Of a DNA stretch of 64,000 nt, positions 1 to 11,718 are shown one piece after another; position 1 is the first letter of the stretch; each line of letters starts with the position of its first letter. This DNA is from Rhyacophila brunnea (taxonomy: Eukaryota > Arthropoda > Insecta > Trichoptera > Rhyacophilidae), in NCBI GenBank assembly GCA_022495005.1, contig JAGYXB010000663.1, positions 186,001 through 250,000 on the forward strand. The letters run 5' to 3'. The notes beneath the pieces were generated by a model. That model worked only from the letters and a program-made list of their open reading frames with translations, was not told the DNA's origin and did no database searches. A program made the translations under genes and the position numbers.

Positions 1-212
1 ATTTATTAATTGTATTGGCAATGGCAAAGGTTTTCAAACAAAGTTATTGTTATTATTTTTTCTTAAAATGAAACCCTCAGAAGTCAGCATGGCGACGGCA
101 TGAGTGTCAATTTTGCGAGCGGTACGACCACTCAATATAATAAATATCTCAAATGTCGCCACGCAATATTCGTCATTCGATTATTCATGGTCGGTTTCTA
201 ATATCCAATAGA
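1..212. other. AT-rich flank, no feature seen
   Basis: No coding-like frame, tRNA-like box or inverted repeat was recognised here. The first recognisable element is the SINE head that follows. Confidence 0.4.
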
Positions 213-300
213 GCGGCCCTCGTAGACCAGTGCGTAAAGCGGTGGACTTTCACCCGAGTGCTCCGGGATCAATTCTCGGTGAGGTCACAATATATCAATT
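213..300 (+). mobile_element. SINE head, family A (tRNA-derived)
   Basis: A tRNA-like head reads CTCGTAGACCAGTGCGTAA, then a spacer, then a degenerate box B (GGGATCAATTCTCGGTGAG). The same layout occurs at 22902, 60639 and 62213 on the plus strand and at 44870 and 50815 on the minus strand, so this is a dispersed family. Internal box A and box B promoters for RNA polymerase III are the known hallmark of tRNA-derived SINEs. The 3' body seen in the 60639 and 62213 copies (TCTCAAAGCCTGGGT) is missing here, so this copy is truncated or diverged. No transcription can be inferred. Confidence 0.6.
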
Positions 301-1325
301 TGTATGATTAAAATATAAATGAAATAATAGGTTTGCCATCGATTTATTTTCTGAGATAATTTATGTCAATCATTTTACATTGCTATTAAACTGCAAAGTA
401 CAATTACTAGTCTGTAAGCTGTGTATACTTGATATATTTACTATGGCATATTGTCCGATCACTGCGATGCCATAATACTTATTATTTTCTGAACAAAATT
501 ATTACTTTAAAATTCTTATTTATATAAATATTTAGAATCAATGTTGTTGCTTTGAATGTCTATGTAAGAGGCTATTGAGCGATATATTATTCAAAGCAAA
601 CAAGTACTTGTTTATAGACATATTCACACGTCGTTTATTAGCGAGCTAAGGTAATCCCCTTATCTGAGCTGTGCATCATGCAACTTGCTTGTTAACAAAG
701 CTAATGTACTTACCCGCTAATACGTGTGTATGTTAGCTACTTCTCTGTTTCCTTTTAAACAATTGACTATGATGCTTTTCACCTGGAATATACGATCAAA
801 ACCACATGACTAAGAAACCGCCACTAATTGAATACACGTTGAATACACTCTCTAAACATGATCGGAAATAACTTTTAGTCTATACTGTTTGTTGTGGGAG
901 AGTATATGAAAAGATTAATTATTCTAATCAACGGAAGCTGTATAAATTTATAAATATGTTTTATATTTAAGGTTGCGTTGTCTGTTGTATCTAACTAATT
1001 ACTTAATAATTAACTCCACAAAGTATCTACTTACTGATAATACAATGTTGATTCCCCTTCAGGGCGAAATTGACGTTATGTGATCTTATAAGTAGGAGTT
1101 AACTTAACTATAATGCAATCATTACGATGTAGTTGTAGGTATTTTTTGTTTGATTTGTTATTGATTTAAGAATAATATTTGTGTAACAAATATGTTTATA
1201 AACCGATTTGTTATTATAATCAAGATAACTAGTTATTAGATATCCCCAAGAAAATTCGAAAATATAAGTCTGCCAGCCTTAAAACGTAGCCATCTTAACA
1301 ATGCTCTTCGATAAAATTATTAAAT
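301..1325. other. AT-rich stretch, no gene seen
   Basis: Stop codons are frequent in all frames. No repeat shared with the rest of the window and no tRNA-like box was recognised. Confidence 0.4.
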
Positions 1326-2000
1326 ACTAGCTGAAGTACCCAGTTTCGCAGAGGGTCGCTTCGTGGTTATATTTATCTTAGTTATTTAAAAAAATAATCA
1401 GAGGTAATTATTTTTTAATATTAAAATATCTGTCTAATAAAATATGTCAATATGAAAATAATTCTAATAGGAGTAAAGGTCAAACAAAAGAACACTAAAT
1501 TTAATTAAAATCAAATCCAAAATATGAAAACGTTATTAATGTTATTAATATGTAGTAAAAAAAATCAAAATCGGATGGAACAAACAAACAACAAACTTTG
1601 TATTTTATATAATACTAATTTAGAAACCTTCGCAGTTGTGCGTACAACAACTGACAAAAGTTTCATTGCAATTGGATGAATGATATAGGAACGCATACGA
1701 ATAGAAGAAGATGATTTTCTAATTCAGAAACCTTTGCGGGTGTTACCACAACAACTGACGAAGGTTTCATCGCAATCGGATGAATGGTATAGGGACCATA
1801 CGAATAAAAGAATATAGAATAGAAGAAGAAGACGATGGTTGTACTAATTCAGAAACCTTTACGGGTGTTATCCCAACAACTAACGAAGGTTTCATCGCAA
1901 TCGGATGAATGGTATAGGAACCATACGAATAAAAGAAGAAGAAGAATATGGTTTTTCTAATTTAAAAACCTTTGCGGGTGTGCGTACAATAACTGACATG
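1326..2000 (+). repeat. Dispersed repeat with ~100-125 bp tandem units
   Basis: It opens with CTAGCTGAAGTACCCAGTTTCG, close to the CTAGCAAGTACCCGGCATACG that opens the related block at 12426. From about 1617 it runs into at least three tandem units beginning CTAATTCAGAAACCTTTGCG, each followed by TTTCATCGCAATCGGATGAA and then a purine tract (GAAGAAGAAG). Units start near 1617, 1718, 1842 and 1958, so the period varies with the length of the purine tract. The pairing of a shared leader with the same tandem body in two places suggests one transposable family. The class is not recognised. A retrotransposon 3' region with internal tandem repeats is possible. Confidence 0.65.
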
Positions 2001-2024
2001 ACACAATAAATGACTGATTATATT

Positions 2025-2272
2025 TAGCGCTCGAGATGAAAAATTTTACGAACTAGAGCGCTCGATAATTTTCCGAAAATATTAAGTAAGTACCATATTA
2101 TTTAATTAAATTTGACGTATGTTTTGTAAAAATAAGTGTGTTAGATTTTTTTTCGTTATATAGCCTATCTAGCTCAGACGATCAAATTATTTTTCCACGA
2201 GACGGAGCAATACTCTCGGGGATTTCATGAACCGAAGCAGCGTTTTGATGCACTCCGGTCCATTTCGAGCCC
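2025..2272. mobile_element. MITE, GCTCGAGATG family, copy 1
   Basis: The left end AGCGCTCGAGATGAAAAAT and the reverse complement of the right end (GGGCTCGAAATGGACCGG) share a GCTCGARATG terminus. The whole segment is similar, in inverted orientation, to 21037-21232. Shared internal landmarks are ATTTTACGAAC next to GAGCGCTC, and TTAACACACTT. It has no coding frame, so it is a non-autonomous element. No convincing target duplication was seen, so the superfamily is left open. Confidence 0.7.
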
Positions 2273-5200
2273 TGGTTATATTGATTTTTTGTGGGGTTAC
2301 ACGTAAAAATCAAAATATTAATTTGTCGTCACTTTTTATGGTCGACTTTCGAAGTATCTTCAGAGCGTCATCCATTGAATAGTATAATATTATTGTATAT
2401 ATGAAGCATCTTCCACTGTCCCACGTCGTTGCTCATGATAAAGAAGGTAGGTAAGCAAAACGAGGGTCGAGTGCGGATAAATAGGTAAGTAAATAAAGCT
2501 CGAAAGGTATTCGGAATCGGCACGCAGTCCACAAATCGTGCACGACTATTCGTGCGCTAAAAATGTGCGCAAAAGCGACTACCACAACACACGTGACTGC
2601 ATGACCGTTTTCATTACATACTTTATATCTACTCAGAAACAAAAGTGGAGATTGCGGGTCAAAAGTTTTCAAAGGAATATTTGACGGAAGCTTTTATTTG
2701 TTTCCTTCAAATTGTTCGTTTGTAATTAGTTGGTCAAGAATGATACGATGGAACAAAAAAACGTTACGAAATGGTATATGTTTGACAATGCTAAATGACA
2801 ATCGTCAACTAAATCTTCGTATTTACAACTGCAAATTGAGTACATATATAAAATATATAGGCGGTAAGTGCTAAAATGAAATTCTGATATATAAATAGGT
2901 GAGTATTAAATAGTTTATATTAAATAGTAAAAAATATATTTAAAAAAAACGTACAGCATAACCGTTTGCTATTTTTGGACTCGAAATAAATCCATAATTG
3001 AATTGCAACTTTATAAAATATGCGTTTTTTTGTCAATCAAAATTTATGAATATTTATATCATTTAATTTATTGTAGTTTGATAAATTCTTTACAAGGTGT
3101 AAATTTAATGTGAATGTGTTTAACCTAAAATCTTTTACTAATATTAGCTATAAATCTTCAATATTAATATAAAAAAGTGGTTTACAGTTCTTGTGAATAA
3201 ATCGATATTTTTTAAATAAAAAAAATACATCATAACTATGATTTTTTATCACTTTCATCTTTTAACGAATGTACAAAATACATTATAATGATAAAAAATA
3301 TTCATAAAATACAATGTAAATACGAATAAAAGTCTAAATTCTGAAGATGCACAGTTTATACCATTTCATTTTTTAAATACGTTATTTAAAATGAAAATGT
3401 ACGAGTATCATAAAAAGTAACAAAAAACAGTTTTTGCAATAAACGGTTTTCAGTCCTTAAAATAAAACACAATATTATGTAAAACTCATTCCATATTACG
3501 TAATAAACATTAGGACCGGATATTAAATAATGTGGAATATAAACTCTGTGTGTTATTTTAATTGCGAGTAATATAATATCTTTCCACCAAAAATTAAAGA
3601 TCAAAAAATACTGTTATTATAATATACAAAAAATATTGAGATTTTATTTGATAATAATAACCTAATGTTTGGCTAGATGGATAATAATAGAAGTTTAACT
3701 AAGATTTCATTTCACATATTTACTGTTGAATGTATACTGGAATCATTGTAAAGTGGCACTATTAATTATAATAATAGGGAAAGACAAAAGTTCGCAGTTG
3801 TATAGGTATTATTTTATGGCATTAAAACAAGCACTGTAGCAGCAGAAAATATCTCGAATATAGTGCGAATCGCGTTTAGTGCCACTGTAGAATGATTCTA
3901 GTACTTACATATATTATTTTGATCTGAATGTACTGTGGTTTTTTTATACTATATCAGTAGGAAATTTAAGCTGTACTAAGGTCAATTACAAAGTAAGTAC
4001 ATATTTTGAGAGGTAGCACGTTAAAAAAATAATTATTATTTTTGGTAATATTTTTACATTATTTACACATTTTAATGATATAATATTCATTAAATATGAT
4101 CACTGTGAAAAAAATTGACTTCGAAAAAAAGTTGAGTAATATATAGATATAATACGTTTTGGATAACTGTGCATAAATATGTGTTAAATGTCTGTAGTGT
4201 TTTATTGTTCATGTATTTTCTTAGTTTATAGACAGTATTAGATATTTTACACATTTTTTTTTTAATATAAGTGCCTATACAATGTTTGCATAAAACTTAG
4301 TTGTATCCGTTAATGTGAATTATATTCTATTGTTTACCATTGTTAATTATATTTAATACCTGATTGTTTTAAATCACTGCAAATGGCCACCTATATCATA
4401 GCCGGTACGGTCCGTGAATATTATTTGCTCTGCGAGCAATTTATTTAACGCTATGATCACTTAGAGCTCCGCACAATAGGAGCAGCCGTTTGATTACGCT
4501 GCCATACACTATGGAATTTTTCGTAAGACTTCCAACTGGTTTTGACTGTGCACAATGACGATTCTTCGTAAAAATATAATACCTATGTAACTATGTAAAT
4601 GCAAATGGCAGATAAAAAAAATGATATCGCCGTTCGGCATACAATACCGCGTTAGCGACAAAAACAAAATTGTGGAGGAGAAAGAAAAAACGCGCGACAC
4701 ATTCGCAGTATTGCCTTGCAAATCACATACGCGGTGTTACAAAATGTCTATTAAAATCTCAATTTAAACAAAATATCTATGAATGCACATACGTGGGGAT
4801 TTATATTTTGAATCGAATGGCGTTAAAACATACATTCGGTAAAATGGTCTCTGACACGGTATTGCAAGCCGAGCGACGATATGGAAATATTTGGACCAGA
4901 TGCTGAACAATAAAAATAATTTTATAAACCCCTGCATCATAAAATTCTATAAATTACATGTAATAAGAATACTAACCTCGCAGTTTACCTAGAGAGATTT
5001 GTCAAAACTCGATTCTCATTTTGAATAATGAATGAATATCACACTTAAAATTGATTATGACGGTGAAATAAACATTCTTATACATTTGGTGGCATTCTAC
5101 GAGAAAATTTTCATTAACCTGCTCTTTACGATGTTAACAAATTTCACCCGTTCCGCTGAGCTCAACTTAGGTTACAATGGTACAAAGTGTCTAAAATATT

Positions 5201-6215
5201 CCTGGTAGTACTATGCTAATATCGTCTGTTTCTGTGGGTGACGTATGGTAAAAATCACGTGTACAATGTTGGTTGAGTAATTATTATACGGGCTGTAGTG
5301 CGATGATTTTATTTGATGCAGATAGCATAATAGATTGGTCAGGTAATTTTAAAAGGGGCTTCGAAACAGCTAAATTATTTAGTTATTAAATTTTACCCAA
5401 ATTTTATTATGTTATTTTAATGTGATCAGTCAGTGCGTTTTAAAGAAACAGTTGTAATTGTAGGTTATATTATTGGAAATCATTTTATTAATTCGATAAA
5501 TCGATAGATATGAATAGTGTTATTATTGAATATACGAGAAATTATTAAAGAATAATGATATATGACGTAGAAGTCGGTTAAATCTTACTTATGGATAAAT
5601 AATTATTATGATATAAAAAGACAATGAAACTGATCTCATTATAGGACTATTGCCGTAAATTGTTTAAAAGTTTGTGGCCAGCTAGAAGAAGTTTGATTAA
5701 GCGTCAGAAGATTGCAGTCACGAGCACCAAAGTGAGGTGCTCGCCAGGGTGGAGCGCTAAAGTGTATGAGCGATTTTTAAAAAGATAAATAAATATTGAT
5801 AATCTGCATGCTAATGCAATCGATAAGGAAAACATCGCATAAAACATCATATTATTACAAGGAACATGCACAAAGCAGAACATTTTATATAATTTTGGTA
5901 ATTTTTACTAAATTAAAATTAAACAAATTATACAATATTGATATAAATAATTCAATGATGATCAGAATCAGTTTTAATTGCTTAAAAATACATCATCGGC
6001 AGATATAAATGTTTACAAATAATTAATTTAAAAAACATACTATGGATAGTAAAAAATTAAAAGGTGGCATGAGAATTAATTTAACAGAATATTCTCAAAA
6101 TAGCTTTCGTGAAAACAATTAGTAGGATACTTAACATTACATATTAATTAATGTAATAATACGGATGGATTAGGTATAAGTATATAGTATTGTTTTATTA
6201 CTACGTTTTTCTTAG
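2273..6215. other. Long AT-rich stretch, no gene seen
   Basis: Almost 4 kb of sequence without a coding-like frame. Openings of 60-80 codons on both strands look like chance in AT-rich DNA. A small hairpin, GAGCACC-AAAGTGA-GGTGCTC, lies at 5721-5741. No tRNA-like box or recognised repeat was found. Confidence 0.4.
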
Positions 6216-6621
6216 CTCGTATTCTTGTTTGTCCGGTGGTTGTTTATCCAGTACAAATCTTGCAATCGATTTTTAACTAACTACCCGACTAGCTAGACAT
6301 TTGAAACTTTTAGAATATATCAGAACACGATGCAAATGCATTCTTTTAATACTTTTAGCCATCTTTAAGCAGAATTGAATTCATTTTCAGTTAATTCTGT
6401 TTTGTATGAAAAGTTATTTCGACACCATTATTGATTGGTAAGGGGTCTGGAGTCCTAGCAACTAAATTATTAATATATACGTGCGTTACTATGAAAATAA
6501 ATATGACATGTCAAGTACATTTTTTTTTGAATGTTTAAGCTAGTCAAGTCAAGTTTATATGGTTCAACAGAAAATTTAAAGACGTTGTATATAAAAAGTT
6601 CTTTGTATCTTGTAATTATTA
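6216..6621. repeat. Dispersed ~400 bp repeat, copy 1
   Basis: The stretch from CGTATTCTTGTTTGTCCGG to CTTGTAATTATT is nearly identical to 48462-48906. Long runs are shared, for example around TTTATCCAGTACAAAT, TTTCGACACCATTATTG and GCTAGTCAAGTCAAGTTTA. Copy 1 lacks about 50 bp present in copy 2 after TGTCAAG. There are no internal tRNA boxes, terminal inverted repeats or coding frame. It behaves like a dispersed non-autonomous repeat of unknown class, or a segmental duplication. Confidence 0.8.
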
Positions 6622-7674
6622 TATTAGGGTAGTTTTTATCTTACAAACTTAGTATTGTTATAAGTGCCTATTTATTTAGATTTTCTCAAGGTACCGTTTT
6701 TTATCATCAATTAAGTTTGGCGACTAAAGAGACGTGACTTCTTATTTTGGGCTATTTATATCAAATCAACAACGACTTTCAGCTGTTGCGTAGCCAATAG
6801 AATCTCATTCTATGTCTGCCTACCTATATTTTATAAATAGTTTTTCTCAATGCGAAAATATCACCGAATTATTCAAGTTTTTCTATATTTCGTGGTATTG
6901 TTTTATAATTAGTGGTAACGCAATCAGCCAGAAAGTTCTTCAGATTCAGCCATATTTTGAAAGCCTTCATAATATACATAAATTATTATGTAATTAACAA
7001 AAGATAGCTTAATAATTTGTCGACAAGATAGCATTGATAATCTTATTGGATTTTTAATCTATATTCAAAATAAATTTTAATATGTCGATATCTACAATTT
7101 TCTTGTTTTTGGATTGTTCTGCGTTATATTTTACTAGACGAATAATAGTGCACTCCATCCTACAGTCTGCTTACTGCGCGTCCAGGCCTCGAACCTGGCT
7201 CAAAACATAATTGATAGCTTCGCATAAAACATTAAAGCCACGATCCGATTAGATCAATGCACAACCAACGACGGAACATCCGAAACATTATCTAAGAGCA
7301 ATTTTATTTTTGTATGTCGTGGAAGTGGGGTTGGGCCTATTGTAGTGATAACGCAATTAGAAAATATTGTTCCGGGTACATAAATTTGAAATATTGCCTT
7401 CCTGAAAATTGCCCCTAATTATTGCTGCAATTTGTTTTTGAAATACTTTCAATGATGATGAATTATTGGAAAAATATAATAAAATTGAAATATTCTCTCT
7501 CAGTTAGAGCTTGGGAATATATCGTAGCTTAAATTATGTATATAATAAGACAATGTCGTACTCTTTTTTCTTCAATCTACGTATATAACGTTTATCATAC
7601 ATACATAAAAAAGTGGATACAACACACACGAATGCCTTATTACCAGTAGCAAATACATATATCACAGTACATTT
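6622..7674. other. AT-rich stretch with a tRNA-like remnant
   Basis: No gene was seen. Near 7180-7197 the minus strand reads AGCCAGGTTCGAGGCCTGG, a box-B-like motif, so a heavily decayed SINE head may lie around 7150-7215. Confidence 0.35.
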
Positions 7675-7772
7675 ATGTATTTCTATCAAAGTCTGGGTAT
7701 TTTCACTTATATCTATTATATCACTACTCCTTCACTATAATACCTACTGTCATTGAGCCTCATAGCCTGGTA
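7675..7772 (+). mobile_element. SINE family A, 3' body fragment
   Basis: The order of short blocks (CAAAGTCTGGGTATTTTCA, then a CACTATAATACCTACTGTCAT-like block ending GAGCCTCAT) parallels the 3' body of the SINE at 62213-62390, where TCTCAAAGCCTGGATG is followed by CTACTGTCATTAAGTCTCAT. The head with box A and box B is not recognisable here, so this is a 5'-truncated or decayed copy. Confidence 0.5.
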
Positions 7773-8085
7773 ACATGTTAAAATATGTTATATATTAAAC
7801 TATTAAAAAGGAAATAACATTATAGTTGGCTGATATAAATACATAAGATACTGATAAATTAATTAATTAAGTGGCATTTAATTCGTAAAAATTCAGCTTA
7901 TAAATGTTAAAATAATTTAGTACCTACCTAGTCTAGATTATATATTATTGAAATATTTATAACAATGTAAAAACAAATTAGCGGTAGATAAAAGTGTATT
8001 AAATGAATTGCAACATTAATTATTAGAAAGCAATTTTTTGGCCTACTGTTGTTAAAACAATTTTTTTAAGTAATGGCGGTTGAAA

Positions 8086-8348
8086 ATAACCTGTTTGACT
8101 CCTGACAACTACAGACATCAGTAAATTTTTGACTAGCCATGGTGGATTCGCTGCCAAGCTCTTTGAGCTTGGACTTGTGACCCGACCAAAGATGTCCAAG
8201 TGTCGGAGAACTGCAAGATGATCCTCCGAATATGTTCGAAAATGTGCTCAGAAATGGGTCAATCCAACCACCTGCTTGGATCTTCGGGCTGTCTGACTGG
8301 TCACCACAAAGTTCAATTTTACCACGTTCAAAAAAAATGCAGACGTGA
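8086..8348 (+). pseudogene. Decayed LINE ORF2 C-terminal fragment
   Basis: The plus strand encodes FLTSHGGFAAKLFELGL followed by a Cys-containing stretch. After a one-base frame change near 8203-8210 it reads GELQDDPPNMFENVLRNG and runs on to a stop at 8346-8348. The first motif resembles the segment after the RNase H-like region of Jockey/I/R1-type non-LTR retrotransposons, where a GHG-F-aromatic motif precedes a Cys/His knuckle. That assignment is from family knowledge, not a search. The downstream 3' UTR is shared with the LINE end at 16925-17345. The fragment is 5'-truncated and frameshifted, so it is inactive. Confidence 0.5.
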
Positions 8349-8660
8349 ATCACTTCACATACCTAGTTTATGTCTGTAATGTTTAATATTTGTGGTTTGT
8401 GCTATATATTTATAAATTAGAATCATTTATTTTTGTTAGTTCACCTTGCCCTCTCTCCCAAAGAGACTTTTTATAACAAAGTCCCTGTAAATTTAGTCAA
8501 AGCACACTTGCGTTTTTGGTGACCTCAGTCTTTGGTATCTGTTTCTGAGACATTCCAAAGCATAAAAACTGCTGATGCTTCACAACGAACGTAGTGCTGT
8601 GATACGCTCGATTAATACCATTTATTTCCCATAGTATACGTTTGTGTTCTTAAAGTTAAT
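8349..8660 (+). mobile_element. LINE 3' UTR, copy 1
   Basis: It shares an ordered series of blocks with 17180-17370: TGTAAATTTAGTCAAAGCACA, GGTGACCTCAGT, a CATTCC-CATAAA pair, TGATGCTTCACAACGAACG, and GTGATACG-CGATTAA. The shared order downstream of two separate coding tails supports reading both as 3' UTRs of one LINE family. No poly(A) tail or target duplication is clear. Confidence 0.55.
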
Positions 8661-9273
8661 GCAATCGACTGTAGGGGAGCAGGTAATTTATACAATTTCA
8701 TATGGAATATTTTTTGTGACTCTGATTTGGCTATGATTTTCTTACTAAAAGTATTTTTTCATTTAATATATATTTTTAAGCTGTAAAATATATTTTAAAT
8801 TATTAAACCAAATGGGATATGCGCGGAAATTTTCTTTTAGAAACACTATTTGATCTTTTAAAATACAATAAATTTTGTTTTATTTCGTAGCATTTAACCT
8901 ATTCAGAATTAAAATTATTTTGTTATTGGTGAAACTAAGGCAATGCAATCCAGAGCCTTTGTTTGATAAGCCGCGAAGCATAATTGGATTTATGGTAAAG
9001 AATAAACGTTTTCCCATCATAGTTCACCCGTTCGCAATAATTTGACGTGCAGAATTACTCACAGCCATCCGTAATCGCGAGGCCTATGAAAACCATAACG
9101 TTGCGTTTCTACAAAAGCAGTTTACAACCATTCAATGCTAGTGAAAACTCAGTAAAATAAAATATAACCAAATTCAGTGCCACTAGTGCGTGAAGATTTA
9201 AGAGACTTATAAAACATATACGATATTCTATTTTACTAAAATGACAACTTTTTTTTTCATTTCGCAGGTAAAT
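8661..9273. other. AT-rich stretch, no gene seen
   Basis: Nothing was recognised apart from chance openings. The stretch ends where the TAGGGAATCC element begins. Confidence 0.35.
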
Positions 9274-9919
9274 TAGGGAATCCAATCCCGGGATCCCAGA
9301 CAATTTTCGATTCCTATGAATCCCGGGATTAGTAAACATAATCCCGAAACTTTCAGGATTGATTTTTTTATCAATCACAATCGATTAGTATGTGTATAAA
9401 ATGATGTAAGTGCAGTGTATGTACCTGCACATGTCACAGGGGGAATAGTCGGATGCTCACGGATCATAAATAACCATTTCTTTATTGTCATACGCAAGTA
9501 AGAACATCAGAAAAATAATAAATTCATTTCCAGCTAGACGCCACTAACGTTCTGGCACGCGAACAGCGTCAAACCGCCAGTGCCATGGAGTGCAAGCAGG
9601 CACTTTTTTCTACGTCGAAGTTTATGAATATCATATTTTCTTAAATAAATAAAATTTTACTTTCACATTATTATCTACATTACAATATTTTTTACTCCAT
9701 GAAACTTATGTATTTTCAAGATTGAACGTACACAATAATAATATTAAATGTCTTAAATAGTATAAATTATACGAGACATTTTTGACCGATTTTATCAATG
9801 CTATTTGTTTAAATAAAAAAATATTAACTATCGAAAATAACGCCAATCCTGAGACCAGTTCCGGCATAGTCAGATTGTAATCCCGAAATCAAAATTTTGG
9901 ATCGGGATTGTATTCCCTA
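9274..9919. mobile_element. hAT-like non-autonomous element, copy 1
   Basis: It begins TAGGGAATCCAATCCCG and ends CGGGATTGTATTCCCTA, an inverted pair with one mismatch. The subterminal regions are packed with palindromic CCCGGGATT / AATCCCGGG words, including TCCCGGGATTAGTAAACAT and AATCCCGAAACTTTC. A second copy in reverse orientation lies at 60775-61472 and shares a long AT-rich core (around ATAATTTATACTATTTAAG). Clustered subterminal motifs and a TAGGG start are typical of hAT non-autonomous elements. The flanking 8 bp (AGGTAAAT and ATACGGAT) do not match, so the superfamily is tentative. No transposase frame is present. Confidence 0.7.
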
Positions 9920-10561
9920 ATACGGATATTATAGAGAATCTTGAAATATATAATCCGACTGTTTATAATTGTGATAATGTAAGAAAATAAAATAAACATT
10001 TTAAAAGCGACGATCGACATTTTCTTCAATCGATTCAAGATTTTTATCTCTGAACAACATTAAAATCATTATTTTAAAATCAAGATCAATTACGTAAACG
10101 ATACTAAGCGACAGAGCTGATATACTGATTATGCTATATTACAGAATTATTCGGATGACTACACAGTATCATATGTCCACCCTTTATTTCCCTTCTTTAC
10201 TATATCTACTATAAAATACATTTATGAAATTTTAATAAAAACATTCAGTAAAATTATTATTTTTCTTCTGTCGGGGCTACAACTTAGGGTAGATCTTGGC
10301 AGTCTCAAAAACAGTATTCCACTGTGATTAGTTTTGTCCTTCAGTTATTTGGTTCAATTTCGTAAATCTTTCTAAACAAGTAGGTACCATCAAGTCATGG
10401 CAGCCATGATCTTCCCGCATTCTACCTTCCTTCTTACGGCTAAAACAAACCACCCTGCAAGTATTTGTATATATAATAATGCAATGCATATTTGGTAAAA
10501 CCAAACCGATTTAGTATTTCGCGGCGCAAATTCAATGATTTGTGTCTTCATCTTTATGAAA
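9920..10561. other. AT-rich stretch, no gene seen
   Basis: No coding-like frame, tRNA-like box or shared repeat was recognised. Confidence 0.35.
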
Positions 10562-10640
10562 CTTGTAATATTTTTTTTGCCAGACCCCGGGTTCAAACCT
10601 GGACAATACAGGCCGACACGTTATCCGCTATGACGTTAAT
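10562..10640 (-). mobile_element. SINE head (tRNA-like)
   Basis: Read on the minus strand it has a box-A-like segment (CATAGCGGATAACGTGTCGG) and, about 30 bases on, a box B (CCAGGTTTGAACCCGGGG). The spacing fits a tRNA-derived SINE head. A free-standing tRNA gene is unlikely because no 7 bp acceptor stem pairs around it. The 3' body is not clearly shared with the other SINE families here. Confidence 0.45.
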
Positions 10641-10939
10641 TTATATTTTACCAATAGCTATCGACTGAATACCACTTTGTGTTTTTTTATAAATTTATAT
10701 TATGTCATCTTTGTGATTTATTGAATTTGAAATGTATTAGTTTTTAATCTAAATGACACTCGTTTATTTTATTTTTTAGATAATTACGTAGTATAATTAA
10801 ATTATTTTAAAATTGAAGCCATAAAGCGACTAAGTATGTAAACATATTTTGCAGTATTCACATTTTATTTTTGATCTATCCCAATTGTATGAGGTTATAA
10901 AAGGTACTTCACTTCTGTTATATGACAAATGATAGATAG

Positions 10940-11250
10940 AAAGCCTGCGTTTAAGTGGGCGGCTGGGCGCGAGTCATGCGGCAGAGGGTGGGACGGGCAC
11001 CCCGTGCAAGTTCGCGCAACCGGAGCTTTAAGCTCTCCTGCTTCTAGGAAATTGTCCGGTCGTGGTGCACGGTCGCTCTTTATGGGTCTCCTTCGCCTCG
11101 CCATATAACCATATCGCACCGAGAGCAGATGTATGTAATAGTTGAGTAAAAGCATCCAGGTATTTTGCGTTGCCGCCCCAAGGGAGACGGTAGTGCGATG
11201 GTGCAGTAGTGCACTTGGCGTGCGATTTGATAAGCCTTTTATGAAATTGC
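10940..11250. other. GC-rich island of unknown origin
   Basis: Base composition is abruptly GC-rich (GGGCGGCTGGGCGCGAG, GACGGGCACCCCGTGC) compared with its AT-rich flanks. Two overlapping minus-strand frames of 86 and 74 codons are open but match no family I recognise. Similar islands lie at 16565, 43740, 45760 and 62540. They may be 5' ends of retrotransposons, which are often GC-rich in insects, or old exons. No repeat linking the islands to each other was found. Confidence 0.3.
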
Positions 11251-11718
11251 AAAGGGACCAGAAATATGCTTAAAATATTTTGATTTTCGACGGCTTATTA
11301 TGCAAGATCATGTAGAAATAAACTTCACATAAAATTACATAATAAAATTAGGTATGTATGAATACTTGAAATAACTGGGCCTACTTTTCATATACGTCTT
11401 TCAATATTAACAAAATGATTATATATTTTTCTCTTTTTAATAACAATGTAATACAATTTTGAATAATGCAATATAAAACACTTCAATTACGTAAAACTTT
11501 ATTAAAAAATAAGTACTTTAATTATGCACATAATCTAATAAGATCCAAAGTAGTTTTGTTGTTTTGAAAACATGCTTTAAACTGATGCCCAGAACGCGAA
11601 TTAGTGAAAAATATTGATTGCCATCTTTATATGAATTAAAAACATTCGTAAAATATGGTTTGCTATATGTACCTACGTAATCATATTTCAGCAAAAGTTC
11701 AGCATCAGTTAACAATAG

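Noticed and set aside
5721..5741. Hairpin as a terminator or regulatory RNA
   Set aside because: A 7 bp stem is expected by chance in 64 kb, and no gene lies next to it.
9266..9927. 8 bp target duplication for the TAGGGAATCC element
   Set aside because: The flanks AGGTAAAT and ATACGGAT do not match, so hAT assignment rests on terminus style only.
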